Assembly (NCBI GenBank): GCA_020747065.1
Contig: JAGMVK010000001.1
Coordinates: 682,001-746,000 of the forward strand
Direction: 5' to 3'
DNA length: 64,000 nt
DNA from: Cadophora sp. MPI-SDFR-AT-0126
Lineage: Eukaryota; Ascomycota; Leotiomycetes; Helotiales; Ploettnerulaceae
Shown: positions 49,060-59,910 of the stretch, piece after piece
Layout: every line of letters starts with the position of its first letter
Numbering within the stretch: position 1 is the first letter of the stretch
The notes under the pieces: generated by a model
Database searches by the model: none
What the model was told of the DNA's origin: nothing
What the model saw: the letters and a program-made list of their open reading frames with translations, nothing else
Position numbers and translations under genes: made by a program

Positions 49060-49535
49060 GACTTGTATTGTATTATGACGAATCGAGTTCGTATGTATAT
49101 TCGAGAGATATTCGAGAAGTCGAGTTAGCTGCCGTATTGCCCCTCTCCTTTCGTGCAGCGGACGCGTCTACACGAGACCACGAACGCGTTGAGATCTCTC
49201 AACTATTCACTTCCACCGCTATCCTAGGATGCTATCAAAGACACCATAGCCAAGTCGTGTTGACAAGTAGAGGTTGTGTTGGGTACTGCGGGGGCGGTTT
49301 TTATCGTAGGTGGATTGGCCGAATACTGCCGGATGTCGAAGCAAAGGGCACTTTTGTCGTGGGCTTCGAGAGTCGAGATAGTCGTTGAAGCGGAGAAGGG
49401 CAGCTCGAAAGAAAGAGAAGAGTTTTCCAAATCTAGATCGGCTGTCGAGGGGGTGGCCGTGTCGTGGCTTCGAGTGCGAGAGACGGGAAAGGGAGGTGGA
49501 GGTGGAGGAGTTGACGATGGATCGAAGTGACAGCC

Positions 49536-49643
49536 TCTCCTCTCCTCTCCTCTACTCGCTATCGTCCTCGCCTCGCCTCGCCTCGCTTCCCTCTCCTCTC
49601 TCTTTCCTGCCACCACCCACCACCACCACCACCACCACCACCA
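49536..49643. repeat. Polypyrimidine tract with CTCCT, CTCGC and CAC repeats
   Basis: About 100 bases dominated by C and T on the plus strand, containing short tandem units and ending in about eight CAC copies. It lies about 480-580 bp upstream of the CDC4 start. Confidence 0.8.
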
Positions 49644-49876
49644 ACCTTTGCCGAAGCTGTGCCGCTTTTACGCTCACTCTCCCTTCTCCCTCCTCGACCA
49701 CCGCTGCACTACTTCGGTCCTTCCGCGCCAAAGAAAAAACTATCTTACTCTCACCGTGCAGCACAGTCTTACGAATACCTGCATGCCTAGGAGGTAGCAT
49801 TATCCACGCAGGACTCGAGTAAGCTGAACATGTGCCTTTCACTTCTTCGCCGCAAGTTTCTATCTATCTGTTCCTT

Positions 49877-49912
49877 CAACTTCGACTTCGACTTCGACTT
49901 CGACTTCGACTC
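49877..49912. repeat. (TTCGAC)n tandem repeat
   Basis: Five to six perfect copies of a 6-base unit in non-coding sequence upstream of CDC4. Confidence 0.92.
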
Positions 49913-50704
49913 GCATCTCTTCCAACCATCCTCGCTTGCTTGATACCGTCCGTCTCGTCCCTCAGTCTTCCTTTGAAACACGGAGACTTCTACGGATATC
50001 AACGTGCACTGGATAGCACTTGTTCCGTTCCTTCGGAATACAAATCTTCCAGAAGCTCACGGCAAAACCAACGGATCTAGGCACATTGACTGGTGTTCCT
50101 TTAGTGATTCGGGTCGTGTGTTTTGCCACTGAGCGGCGAACTTTTATTCCACTCTTGGCATGCTTACCCGTCGAGGTACAAAAGTACATCTTCGTCGCAT
50201 CATCAAGTCCAATTACCTCGGGTATCAGAAAAGCATGAGTATTAGAGTCCTGACTATCAAGACATGCTATGCCTCGTCTAGACAGAAGAAGAGTGAAGAT
50301 AAGTCGACGCTGCAATACCTGATCTTATTTAATTTCTTGTTTACAGACGTTCGTTCTTGATTGCTCGCGTATCTTGACGAAGTATATTCCAGGATGTTTA
50401 CCTATTGTGTGGTAATTTTCTATGAATTTCCTTCAATGACTGTGTCCTTGGAGCAAATCTAGCTCAATCATGTCGTATGAGCTGTTGCCTGCAGTAAAAA
50501 GCGGGCATGTTTTGACGTTGATATATCGTTTTTCGATCTCCCACAAGCTACCGGTAGATAAGGTCAAGTTCCGTTCCCGAAAGTCTTCCTTATACCCACT
50601 TGTCGTGCTCATGCGCTCTCACTAGCTGTCGACTGTGTTCTTCTCTACTCATTCGATTAGCAGAGAAGGGTTCCAAACTCCGTCATATATACCTTCACAC
50701 AAGT

Positions 50705-51701
50705 TCACTCATCAACATCCAATCCCTCTACAAACCCCCTCACAGCCTGCAAATTACCCTTCATACTCTCCACCTTCCCTTCAAACCTCATTACACAATC
50801 ACTAGCCAGCGGCAACCTCAACCACTTCTGATCCAAGCCCTCGGCTACTCCAGTCTTGGTCACTACATCAAAAATCACACTGACAGCCTTCTTCGCATCA
50901 CCTTTCTGCTTTCCGTCCATGTCGCTGAATTTCTTGAGCGTGGTCTCGACCGGTGTACCCGCATACGCAGCAGTCATTGCCTTCGCCGGTGCCTTCTTGG
51001 ATCCGGAAGTCAGGAATTGCGTGCGGAAGGCGCCGGGCTCGACAAGCAGGGTACGGATTCCGAAGACGGTCGTTTCGCGTTGAAGGGATTCAGAAAGACC
51101 TGCTCTGAAGTCAGCACTTTGCCTGATCTCATACTGGAAATCGGCTCCCAGCAACATGGTCACATGCCTTCCAGGGCGAACTTCGAAGCAGCGTACAAGC
51201 CACATGTAGGTTGTCCATCAACACCAGCAATACTCGTGATATTGACAATCGTTCCTGACTTCTTAGCCCGCAGATGGGGCAGCACAGCGCGTATCAAGCG
51301 GAGAGCACCGAAGAAGTTGGTCTCGAATTGATCATGAGCTTCTTCATCGCTGATTTCCACATTAACATCATGGTCAGTATACTTGGAGGAGAGAAAACAT
51401 ACCTAATGTCCTCAACAGCACCAATGATCGAATACCCAGCATTATTCACGAGGACATCTATATCACCATGCTCCTTGATCGTCGAGTCGAGAACGGACAT
51501 AGCATCAGGAGATGTCACGTCGAGCGTCACCCAGTTACCGCCCAGAGAGGCTATCTTGTCGTAGGAAGCAGCTTTGGGTGGTGTTCGAGCTGAGGCTATC
51601 ACCTTGTGACCTTTTTGGAGAGCATGGATTGCAAGAGCGGCTCCAAGACCAGAAGAGCAACCTGTGATAAACCAGGTAAGAGGTTTGGATGTGAGTGCCA
51701 T
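50705..51701 (-). CDS. Short-chain dehydrogenase/reductase (classical SDR)
   Basis: NAD(P)-dependent oxidoreductase, 291 aa, in three exons (51403-51701, 51168-51349, 50705-51099). The cofactor loop is TGCSSGLG (residues 13-20), with LDVTSPD after strand 3, NNAG for the central sheet, catalytic Ser in ITSIAG, and YAASK with catalytic Tyr and Lys. The GLSESLQRE helix follows, and VEPGAFRT is the usual PG motif. Intron 2 begins with GC (AAG|GCATGT) and ends with GCAG; only this GC-AG intron gives the conserved FALEGLSESL junction, while reading on meets a stop. Intron 1 is GTATGT...ATCAG. Length is normal for extended-tail fungal SDRs. Substrate unknown. Confidence 0.93.
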
Positions 51702-53711
51702 GGTCTTGACTTGACGGAGGGATGAATTTCGGACTAAGGAAGTGTAAAACCGAGTTGAGTATTTTGGGAGGACTTAAAAGAACAAATCATGGCTGGAAAG
51801 CCAAGAATATATAGCCATTCTGCGGAGTTTACACGGTCTTTGTGGATTTAACACCTCATGTTGTGTTGACGTGGAGTTATGATTATCTAATGCATCATCT
51901 TCAAAAGATATTTGGAAGATAGAACTGACTTCAGAGTCATGATTCTCTAGCTGTGGGGGCAGCTTGGGGGTATGCTGCCAATGCACATCTCTGATTCTCC
52001 AAGATTATGGGGACGTCAGCTGGAGCAGAAGCATTTCATTGGATGATAAATGCGAGTTTTAGTGCCCGCCTGGGCTGTCCTCCTTTCCAAGATCGGGTCC
52101 ACAACTTGTAGTCCAGCATTCAAATGACTTTTCCCACCTACGATCCATTATCTTACTCGACTTGCAGTACGGGAAATGATTCATAACAGTGCGCTCCCTC
52201 CTACTGTACGTTACGATATGCACATCGAATAAGCGAAACATAGTATCTTGACAAAAGAATCCCTGGGAATGTACAATTCTACGTCAATTTCCGAGTAACA
52301 CCCTGGAGAAATGATCTATCCCGGTCAAAGAAGCATTACTCTTATCCCACATCCTCAAAATCATCTACCATCTCATCCTCATCTCTCTCCAAGCGGCTCT
52401 TTGAAGCGTCAACTTGGATGTGCGGGTAATATAACACCCCACCAAAACTATGCCCACCGCCAACAGGAGTATATAACCAAATAAGCGAATTCTCAACCAC
52501 AACCGGGGCACCGCGCCGTAACTGGCACGACCCCGGTTGTAGATCGCCAGTCCCGAATCGTATACGAACACCAAAAACTTAACACAGCGGAACGGGGAAA
52601 TGGAATAAACGTATTAGATTACGTTTGTAGACTGGAAACCTCACACGCATCCGAATGTGTGTGTGAGCATCCAGTTGAGTTTTGCCATTTTTGCAGTCGC
52701 TTCCCTTTTTTTTGTAGTACTGGCGAACTGTGCTGGAACTTTGCGATTTTAGCATCTTTTCTTAGCATTTTTTATGGTGCGGTGCGTTCGGTTCTTAGGA
52801 TGCTCAGCATTGTTTTTGTTTTTGTTTTTGTTGACGATGGCGGGAGGTTCTCCTCGCTTAAGTACAGTATTGTGTGTGCCAACCAAGTCACCAAAATCAA
52901 AATAAATCACTTGGGAAGAAAACCTTGAGATCAGGTCAGAATATACTGGACGGGCAATCGAGCTATACTAGCGTTCATTCAGTAATGCTACAATCAATAC
53001 ACACGACAGTCACAGCCCATACTGACCACCGCGAAAGCCATCACTTCTTTGCGTCCATTATAACGGTCGGTGCTTCCCACCCAGCCTGAGCCTTCTAGAC
53101 CAGCCTTGACACTATGAAAATCGCCAATTTCCACAGCATAGATGCCTTCTAGCACTCTTTGACGGTAGACCGACACGTCCAGATAGCGCTGCATACAGAG
53201 CATAACAATCCTCAATGATATCCGTGCAACTAAGGATTTCCAGCTGTATCTGTATAATGGACATACCAGACGAGAAAGTACGCTCAACACAACATCTTGA
53301 ACATGGCATCGACAATGACCAGCCAACGTAAGTTTACTACATCGACATGTCCATCGAGACCGCTTATCATTGCAGACGCCGGATGCTCCGGCGCCTGACA
53401 TGATGTTGCTTGAATGCCGGCAACTGTGGTAAAGTATGTTGCTCTTTGCTAGTTCCGTAAGGGTGTCTATTGGTTGGTAATAAAAGCTCCACTTGACTTG
53501 TGAATAAGAGAGAACTTGTATCATGAGTACAAAGAAAAAGCAAAAAGGCACGCAGACGGGACGTAAGTTAGTCAAGTAGCTGTTTTTAAAATTTCTAGTC
53601 ATAATCATTGCTCATAATAGAAAATCAAAAGTCCATCCTGTAAATGAATATGCCACATGCCATTCAATGCCATTGATGCGATGCAAGTTTCGGAATTGGT
53701 ATCACAAAGAA
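51702..53711. other. Intergenic region
   Basis: These 2.0 kb have only short or biased frames and no recognisable product. A TTTTTG repeat lies at 52810-52833. Confidence 0.55.
52810..52833. repeat. (TTTTTG)n tandem repeat
   Basis: Three to four copies of a 6-base T-rich unit in non-coding sequence. Confidence 0.85.
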
Positions 53712-55184
53712 CTAAAAGAACACGCTCCTCTTCTTCTGCATCTTCCGTCCTCCCAGCCCAAAGAAGCCACTTGAGCTCGCGGTCGGATTACCCGGTGCCT
53801 GCAAATAGGGGCTGTTGTTCTGCGGCCGCAGAGCAGGCGGAGAGCCTCCAAACCAGCCACTGCTTGACCCATGGTTGACAGGTGGTGGAGGTCCTGTGGG
53901 GGTACTTAATGGTCTCTGGACAGGCACGGGCCTTGAATGCGGTGCACTCTGGTACTGAGGGAGAGCTTGTGGCCGAACCGGCATGGCGGGTGCGAATTGG
54001 ACTCTTGGGCCTGGGTCAACAGCTGTCACACCGTACTGCTTCCTCAGCCGTTCCGTCTCTTTGGCTACTTCTGCGTCTCGCCGTTTCCGCTCTTTTTCTT
54101 CCTGCTCAAGCATCTTCTTGATTCGTTTCTGCTCTTCCCGGTCGGCTCTCTCTCGTGCTCTTTCTTCTTCTTGCACGATCCTCTTTAGCCGTTCGGTTTC
54201 AGCATCAATCTCCCACTGTGTTCGAGGATCGGCCGGTGGAGGCCGCGAGCTTTGCTGTTGTTGTCTGGGAGGCTGTTGAGGAGGGATCTGTGAGGCTGGG
54301 ACATTATTCGGTCTCTGAAGCGGCGCGTTCATCACCGCCCCGGACATCACAGGTGGACTTGAGCTGGACTTCCCCGCAATCACAGGGCCGCTGTTTTTCC
54401 GTCTTGTGTTTGAAGGAGGCGATCCAATAGTTGGTGAACTGATATTGAACATCTCTCTGTTGGCATTGAAGAAAATGTCCTTGGTGACAGTTGCGCTCAA
54501 GAGCAGGACCACTTCGAGGCCCTTCACATCCTCCACATCTACACGATGCATATTTGGTTGGTAGATTGTGAGGTTTGCTCCTTTGAACATGGCCACTGTG
54601 ATGTCAGGCTCCTTATTCTTCCTGCCGTCCGTCGACTTCCCTGCTAAGAAACAAGATATGTCCTTCGAAAGCTTGCCGTCCCTCTTCCATTTGAATGCAA
54701 TCTTCGGTGTTATGTCTGATACTGCGGGATCGCTCTGGCTTCGATCAAGAGACGAGGCTGAGGGAAGTCGAAAGCTGTTTTGTGGCATCTCAAATTCCCA
54801 GTAGGCAGAGCTGTTCCATGTCGAAGCTATCTGCTTCACCACCACTTGCTGGTCCGGATTGTAGAGCTGGATCGTAAAAGAGGTCGGGACTATGGGTACA
54901 GGAGGAGGCGGAACACCATTTTGAGCTCGAATCTCGGCCGCAGACAGGGTAGGCTGTTGCCATTCGGGGCGAACTAGTACCTCTGCATACAGAACCTCTG
55001 TATTGTATGAATCGTAGAGTCCTACCGCATAGCAATTCTTTGATGCTGGGAGGTGGGGTTCTGGCTTTCGTAGCGTATATTCGGGTTGCAGTTCTGATCC
55101 GTTCTCTCTGAGAAAGATAGTGCTCGATGAGGGGTTGTCCGAAGAAGGCTTGATAAAGAAGGTCGGGAGGTTTTCGTCCAACAT
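53712..55184 (-). CDS. Fungal protein of unknown function with charged coiled coil
   Basis: Intronless as read, 490 aa. Residues 1-240 look globular, with strand-rich segments (FTIQLYNPDQQVVVKQIAST, PKIAFKWKRDGKLSKDISCFL, VDVEDVKGLEVVLLLSATVTKDIFF). Residues 265-325 are Pro/Gln/Ser-rich. A highly charged single helix or coiled coil of Glu, Arg and Lys covers about 328-392 (EIDAETERLKRIVQEEERAR and on). The tail is Pro/Gly-rich and ends in a basic KMQKKRSVFF. I recognise no family with confidence. An in-frame stop lies about 15 codons upstream of the chosen Met, so the start is likely, unless an upstream exon is spliced in. The layout suggests a scaffold or trafficking protein, which is speculation. 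Confidence 0.82.
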   Translation of the reverse strand: MLDENLPTFFIKPSSDNPSSSTIFLRENGSELQPEYTLRKPEPHLPASKNCYAVGLYDSYNTEVLYAEVLVRPEWQQPTLSAAEIRAQNGVPPPPVPIVPTSFTIQLYNPDQQVVVKQIASTWNSSAYWEFEMPQNSFRLPSASSLDRSQSDPAVSDITPKIAFKWKRDGKLSKDISCFLAGKSTDGRKNKEPDITVAMFKGANLTIYQPNMHRVDVEDVKGLEVVLLLSATVTKDIFFNANREMFNISSPTIGSPPSNTRRKNSGPVIAGKSSSSPPVMSGAVMNAPLQRPNNVPASQIPPQQPPRQQQQSSRPPPADPRTQWEIDAETERLKRIVQEEERARERADREEQKRIKKMLEQEEKERKRRDAEVAKETERLRKQYGVTAVDPGPRVQFAPAMPVRPQALPQYQSAPHSRPVPVQRPLSTPTGPPPPVNHGSSSGWFGGSPPALRPQNNSPYLQAPGNPTASSSGFFGLGGRKMQKKRSVFF

Positions 55185-56044
55185 CTTATTTGCAGCTGCA
55201 GAGGCAGCAGAGTTCCGTTGGTTGTATCAGGCAAGGCTTGCTGAGGTGGCAAGCAGTTATGATTGTTTACTTTTCGAGCCTAAGTTGGTGAAGCGTTCGT
55301 GTTGGTCTTTGTTCGTTCGGGAACAGGAAACAAGTTCGATATCAACATCACTGCAGAAATGTATTGAACGGCTGGTTGGCGCAGTTCGCGGGGCTGACGA
55401 GTCAAAGGGAAAGTCCTCGTGAGTGATGAGGCTGAGCTGAAGTGACAGGGAGTGCTCGGACTATTTTTAGTGCTCAGCAAACGCCAAGGCTTCCCGTGAG
55501 CCTGTGGAGTCGTCTTCACTAAGCTTCAACGCCACCAAAAAGAGCCTTTAACCTTCGCCTTTGTCTCCATAACTATTGTCTCGGGTACAGTTTGGTGTAT
55601 GTAATCAAGGTACGAGCAAAGTTTATGCGAAGCAGCCCGAGTGGGCATTTAACTCTATAAATCTTGCGAGCAGGACGCCTGAATCCTAAGTAAAACTTCG
55701 CAGACCACAACTGATCGGTCTCAGGTTGAGCTGTGTCAACAGATCAAGCGGATGTACAACTTGCTCAATCCTGCAGTGTCATTCGAACATCCAGCGTGTG
55801 TATTGGAGCCTTAGATTCAACATATTCTGCTACATATATTCTAATCTCCTTCCCTACAGACCTCGACTTTTCTTCTTCTTCAGGACATTACTAATTTGCT
55901 TTCGTCCGTCCATCATGCCTCATCCGCCCTTCCCAACTCCACGCTATGCTAAATTTTATCTTCTGGGTACCAGACACAGAGATTCAAAAGTTATATATAC
56001 AACAGAACGAGGCCATATGCAATGTATGGGCTCATGAAACCCCC
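55185..56044. other. Intergenic region
   Basis: These 860 bp hold the promoter of the coiled-coil gene's neighbourhood and the 3' flank of the next minus-strand gene. No gene seen. Confidence 0.55.
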
Positions 56045-58123
56045 CTAGTTTACATTTGTCTTTGTGTCCAAGATGGCGCTTGGCACTCTCGAGCCTTTCC
56101 CAATCTCGATCTCTTCCCCTGGGTGGTGTTTGAAAGCAGGATCTTCACTGGGCTTTCGTTGATGATCGGAGATACCGGTGGTTTGAAGAGAAAGTGGAAG
56201 TGGTGGCATGCTTGGAACTGTTTGCCCGTTCTTATCGACTCGTCCAGCTTGATGAGCGACCCATGAGTTGATAGTCCGGAATCGTGGAGCTGAGTCCGTA
56301 GAAGTAGCAGTGTAGATGGTGTCACGATCGCCCTTCAGACCTGGAGTTTGGGGCGTTGCGGTTGACCAAGAGAATCTAGAAACACCGGGATTGCGAGATT
56401 GGCGATAGGTTTGTCGTGATGCACCCCCGTTCACCGTTGGTTCGGGGATAATGAGACCATCACCAAAACCGGAAGAAAGCGAGGACATGTAGCTCATGTG
56501 ATTGACGTCTCTTGGATTAGGATCAAAAGCATCTGATGGTTGCCGTGCAAGGTCTGCGTTCTGAGGATCTAGTTGTCTAGAAAGTAGAGTGTTCTTGTTC
56601 CCGGTATTGTTGTAGTCCGCGAGATTTGAGTTGGCGACATTCTGAGTCCCAGAATGACTGTTTACACTCGACGGTTGTCGAGCCGGGGTGGTAGTCTGGG
56701 GTACAATATTGTAGAACGCCTGGGTAGCAGAAATACCAGCAGCCTGTGCAACTGGTGAGGTGTGGGTGGATTGAGGGCCATGTGGAACAGAATTGTCCAG
56801 GAGAATCTGGCGCATAGCCTCTTGCCGTTGCGTGTTGGCACGCGACAACGCTTCTGCGTTTGCTCCAATTCCTATGTTTGACACCCCGCCGGGTGAATAG
56901 GCTACCTCGCTCTGTCGTTCGAAATGCTGTTGGTTGGACATGGCCTTCTCATTGGAAGGAAATTCGTGCCCATAGTAGTACGGCGACTCGTCCATCACGT
57001 AACCTCGTTCCTGTTTTCTCCAGCCGTACCAGCCACGTGGACCCCCCCTGCCAAACCGCCTGTCTCTCACGGAAGCAAGAGGATCTTTTTTCATTTTATG
57101 AAGGAAATATATACCAGCAGCAACCATGATGAAAGCACCTAAGATGTATCAGCAAGAATCACGAGAAGTCCCCATCACGACTTACCAATTGCTCCTGCAG
57201 CTATCAGAAGGTGCTCGGCTAAGTCTGATAGTTGACCACTTTTCTCCGGTTTCCTGTAGTTCTCGCCTGGACGGTAACCATCTGAATCAGGCAGAGCAGA
57301 AACTGTGGAAGATGCCAAGGCAGTTTGTGGTATGATCACTGACGTCCAAATGGTACTGGTGGCGGTCATAATCATTGCCGTGGTGCTGGTATATGATCGA
57401 TTTTCATCCGGATCTAATCCCTTCCTAGGCCTATCATCAATGCTTGGTACTGATACCCAAGGTGGAAGTGTTGGTGCAGGTGGCGCAGAAGATGACGCTG
57501 GAAACATAGTAGATATGACAGACTGCATTATATTAGTATAGAAGGCTACGGAATTTTGCTGGATACCGGGAGTTTCTCACGTTGCTAGGTGATACAGATA
57601 TCGATGAAGTTGGCAATACAGTGGAACTTGTAGGGACCGGTGGACTCGACGGAATTGCTGGTGTTGCGGTCACTGAAGTTGTCATCCAGATCGTTGAGAA
57701 TGAAGGAGGAGCCGTGGTCGTTGACACAACTACAACAGTTGTAGGTTCCGCTGCTGCCCCTGGAATAGTCATCGTGGACACAACTTGTGGTGGAGGCAAC
57801 GGTGGTAGAGGTGTGGGATTCTGTTGTGGCCTCTTCTCGTCATCATCATCATCATCGTTCTTACGAACACCACCGTTCGTCCCTTCCTCTTCATCATCGC
57901 TGTCAAAATCATCATCTCGTTTCCCTCGCCCGTCATTGTCGTTCCTCTCGTCATCGTTGTCCCTCCTCAAAAACGACCTATGCGATTGGTCATGCCGCCT
58001 CTTCAGTTCACCCAACGAGCCTTGTATCTGTTCCAAAGGTGCCATGGTTGTGTTCATTCTCTGCCAGGCTCTCGCTGGCCTTCCGTCGTGTCGTACGCCA
58101 CAATGCCTGAGGTCACTGAGCAT
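56045..58123 (-). CDS. Single-pass membrane protein with Ser/Thr-rich ectodomain (Mid2/Skg6-like layout)
   Basis: Three exons (57581-58123, 57186-57522, 56045-57138) give 657 aa. The first 280 residues contain an Asp-rich run and then long Thr/Ser/Pro/Val stretches (TTVVVVSTTTAPPSFST, TSSTVLPTSSIS), typical of O-glycosylated fungal ectodomains. One clear TM helix at about 284-306 (LLIAAGAIGAFIMVAAGIYFL) is formed across intron 2 and followed by HKMKKD as a stop-transfer. The rest is a long, Ser/Asn/Gln-rich cytosolic tail. The layout resembles Mid2- or Skg6-type cell-surface proteins; homology is not established. No signal peptide is visible at the chosen Met, so the true start may be in an upstream exon or the protein may use the TM as a signal anchor. 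Confidence 0.78.
57838..57856. repeat. (TCA)n coding microsatellite
   Basis: About six TCA units on the plus strand. They encode the poly-Asp run of the membrane protein on the minus strand. Confidence 0.88.
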
Positions 58124-59910
58124 GCAATGATGCTCGTAAAAAGTCCAGCTGCGTGTTAAAAGTTTCGAAAAGTAGTAATGGCTTCAATGACTCTCTCGAA
58201 GATGAAATTCAACCCAAGAATGTAATCACGAGCCAGCGTGTGAAGAACAGAATGAAAGACCAAAAGAGTGGTAAAGAGAAAAGAGTGTATCAGAATCGAA
58301 GATCTGCTGCTGCCCTCAAGGACTACTGCAGGTGGACGAGGAACGGCAGCAGAGAGAGGCGAAGGTAGTTAGTCTCAGGGCCAGCGTCAGAGATGAGGCG
58401 CTGGAGGGACCGCACGGAGGGCTTCGCGGTTCGTGCAATAGTGGATTCACAATACATGCGACATCCTGGAGAGCTCGTGCTAACGCTGGACTCGACTCGA
58501 CTCGACTCGCTCCGTGGTTTGGTTGCAACCTTGCGTTGAGGTTTGCTGGTGATCTGAGACTTCCACACGTCCTCGCTCCACTTGTATGCGAGATAGGAGC
58601 CATTCACAGGCTGGGCAGCAGCGGACTGGATCTTGCGGGCGATCTTGGGGCAGGGACCAGCATTGCATGACAGTAAGCATGCGGAGCCACCATGAAGCAA
58701 GCAGTGCTGCGCAGGCAGGTTACGCTATGCTGTTGTGGACTGGTGGAGATGTATCCGAAGAGTTTTGGTGAGGATGAACAGGTCAAGCGTCAATCGCATG
58801 GCGAGACGAAGCAAGCGAGACAGGGGGAAGTGTTTTGGCTCAGGGTCTGCTGCCGCTCCCGTTTCACAATTCGCGTCTGTGCCCCGCAAAAAGCTCCATT
58901 CCGGGACGACTTTCCATGCTTTCACTGCGGATAAATGATGGCCAAGCCGAAGGGAGAAGAGCCCAGAAAGCCTAGAGTCGAATGAGCATTGAGGAGACTC
59001 AGGAGAGCGATTCCCGCTGCACCAATTGGGCCGGTCATTCCTGCTCGTCAGCCTCGTGAGTGAGAAAACCATGGGCGAACAAGACGTGCCGATGACATGA
59101 CGCCTCAAACTTCTCGTTCTCACCAGCCTCGGTGTACTTCGAACAGGGTCCAGAAAGAGCTTTGGAAGGTAGACCTTATTCAATCAAGCTCATCTAACTG
59201 CTCATGCATCCCGAATGGACGATGAGATGAAATTTAGAAGTATGGGATTTAAGAGTTGTGGAAGTGGACAACTCATATATTTGAATCCTTGGCTCGTTGG
59301 AGATGTTGAGGTTATTCCATCTCGGGTCGACGGACTTATCCCATATGGATGGATGTTCGAGAGGGAGTAAGTCTCTTCCGAGGTTCATCATAGTTCTCTG
59401 GACTATGACAGATCACACGGCCACTGTACTGCATAGGATATAATACCCCCATGTTCAAAGTATGGTAATGAAACGGCCTCAACGCCTGGATTTTTACTCG
59501 GTAAAGTGCTGATCTGACTTCAAGACTTGTCTTGTGGTTGGACTCTCGCTGTCTGGACTGATTGGGTTGGGAATGGATGTCTACCGGTAGCAAAGGAAAG
59601 TTTAAAGATGAAAAGTCCCAAGACTCTTGTGAACAATGAGGATATTCGTGAACGAACAGAATTTTGAAGCTTAGCGAGGAGTCTTTTCCCAAGATGTTTG
59701 ATGTAGGGCATGATCAAATGATGCCAAGCAGCAGCCTCCTTATCTAGCTTGTCGAGTTACCAACATCGATTCTCAGCAAGATGATTGGCAGAGCACATCG
59801 CAAGAACCCCCCACCTTTTAGATTCGAAAATGGGACATTGAAGAGCATCACCTCTTTCTGAGTCGTCCAAACTCGAGATAACATTTTCAACTCGCTGGTA
59901 ACCAGTCACG
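58124..59910. other. Divergent intergenic region
   Basis: These 1.8 kb lie between the starts of the single-pass membrane protein and the second acetyltransferase. Short overlapping frames only. A CTCGA repeat at 58489-58509 is present. An upstream exon of the membrane protein could lie in the first part, but no clear signal peptide was found. Confidence 0.5.
58489..58509. repeat. (GACTC)n tandem repeat
   Basis: Four copies of a 5-base unit in non-coding sequence. Confidence 0.88.

Larger units (their letters stand above)
49060..50704. other. Upstream region of CDC4
   Basis: These 1.6 kb lie between the CDC4 start and the stop of the dehydrogenase gene. The part at 49500-49660 is an almost pure pyrimidine tract on the plus strand with TCC/TCG repeats and a CAC run, and a TTCGAC repeat follows. 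No coding gene is supported. Confidence 0.55.

Noticed and set aside
52994..53608. 204-codon minus-strand frame
   Set aside because: No domain or splice context; composition is like random sequence; weak support only from length.
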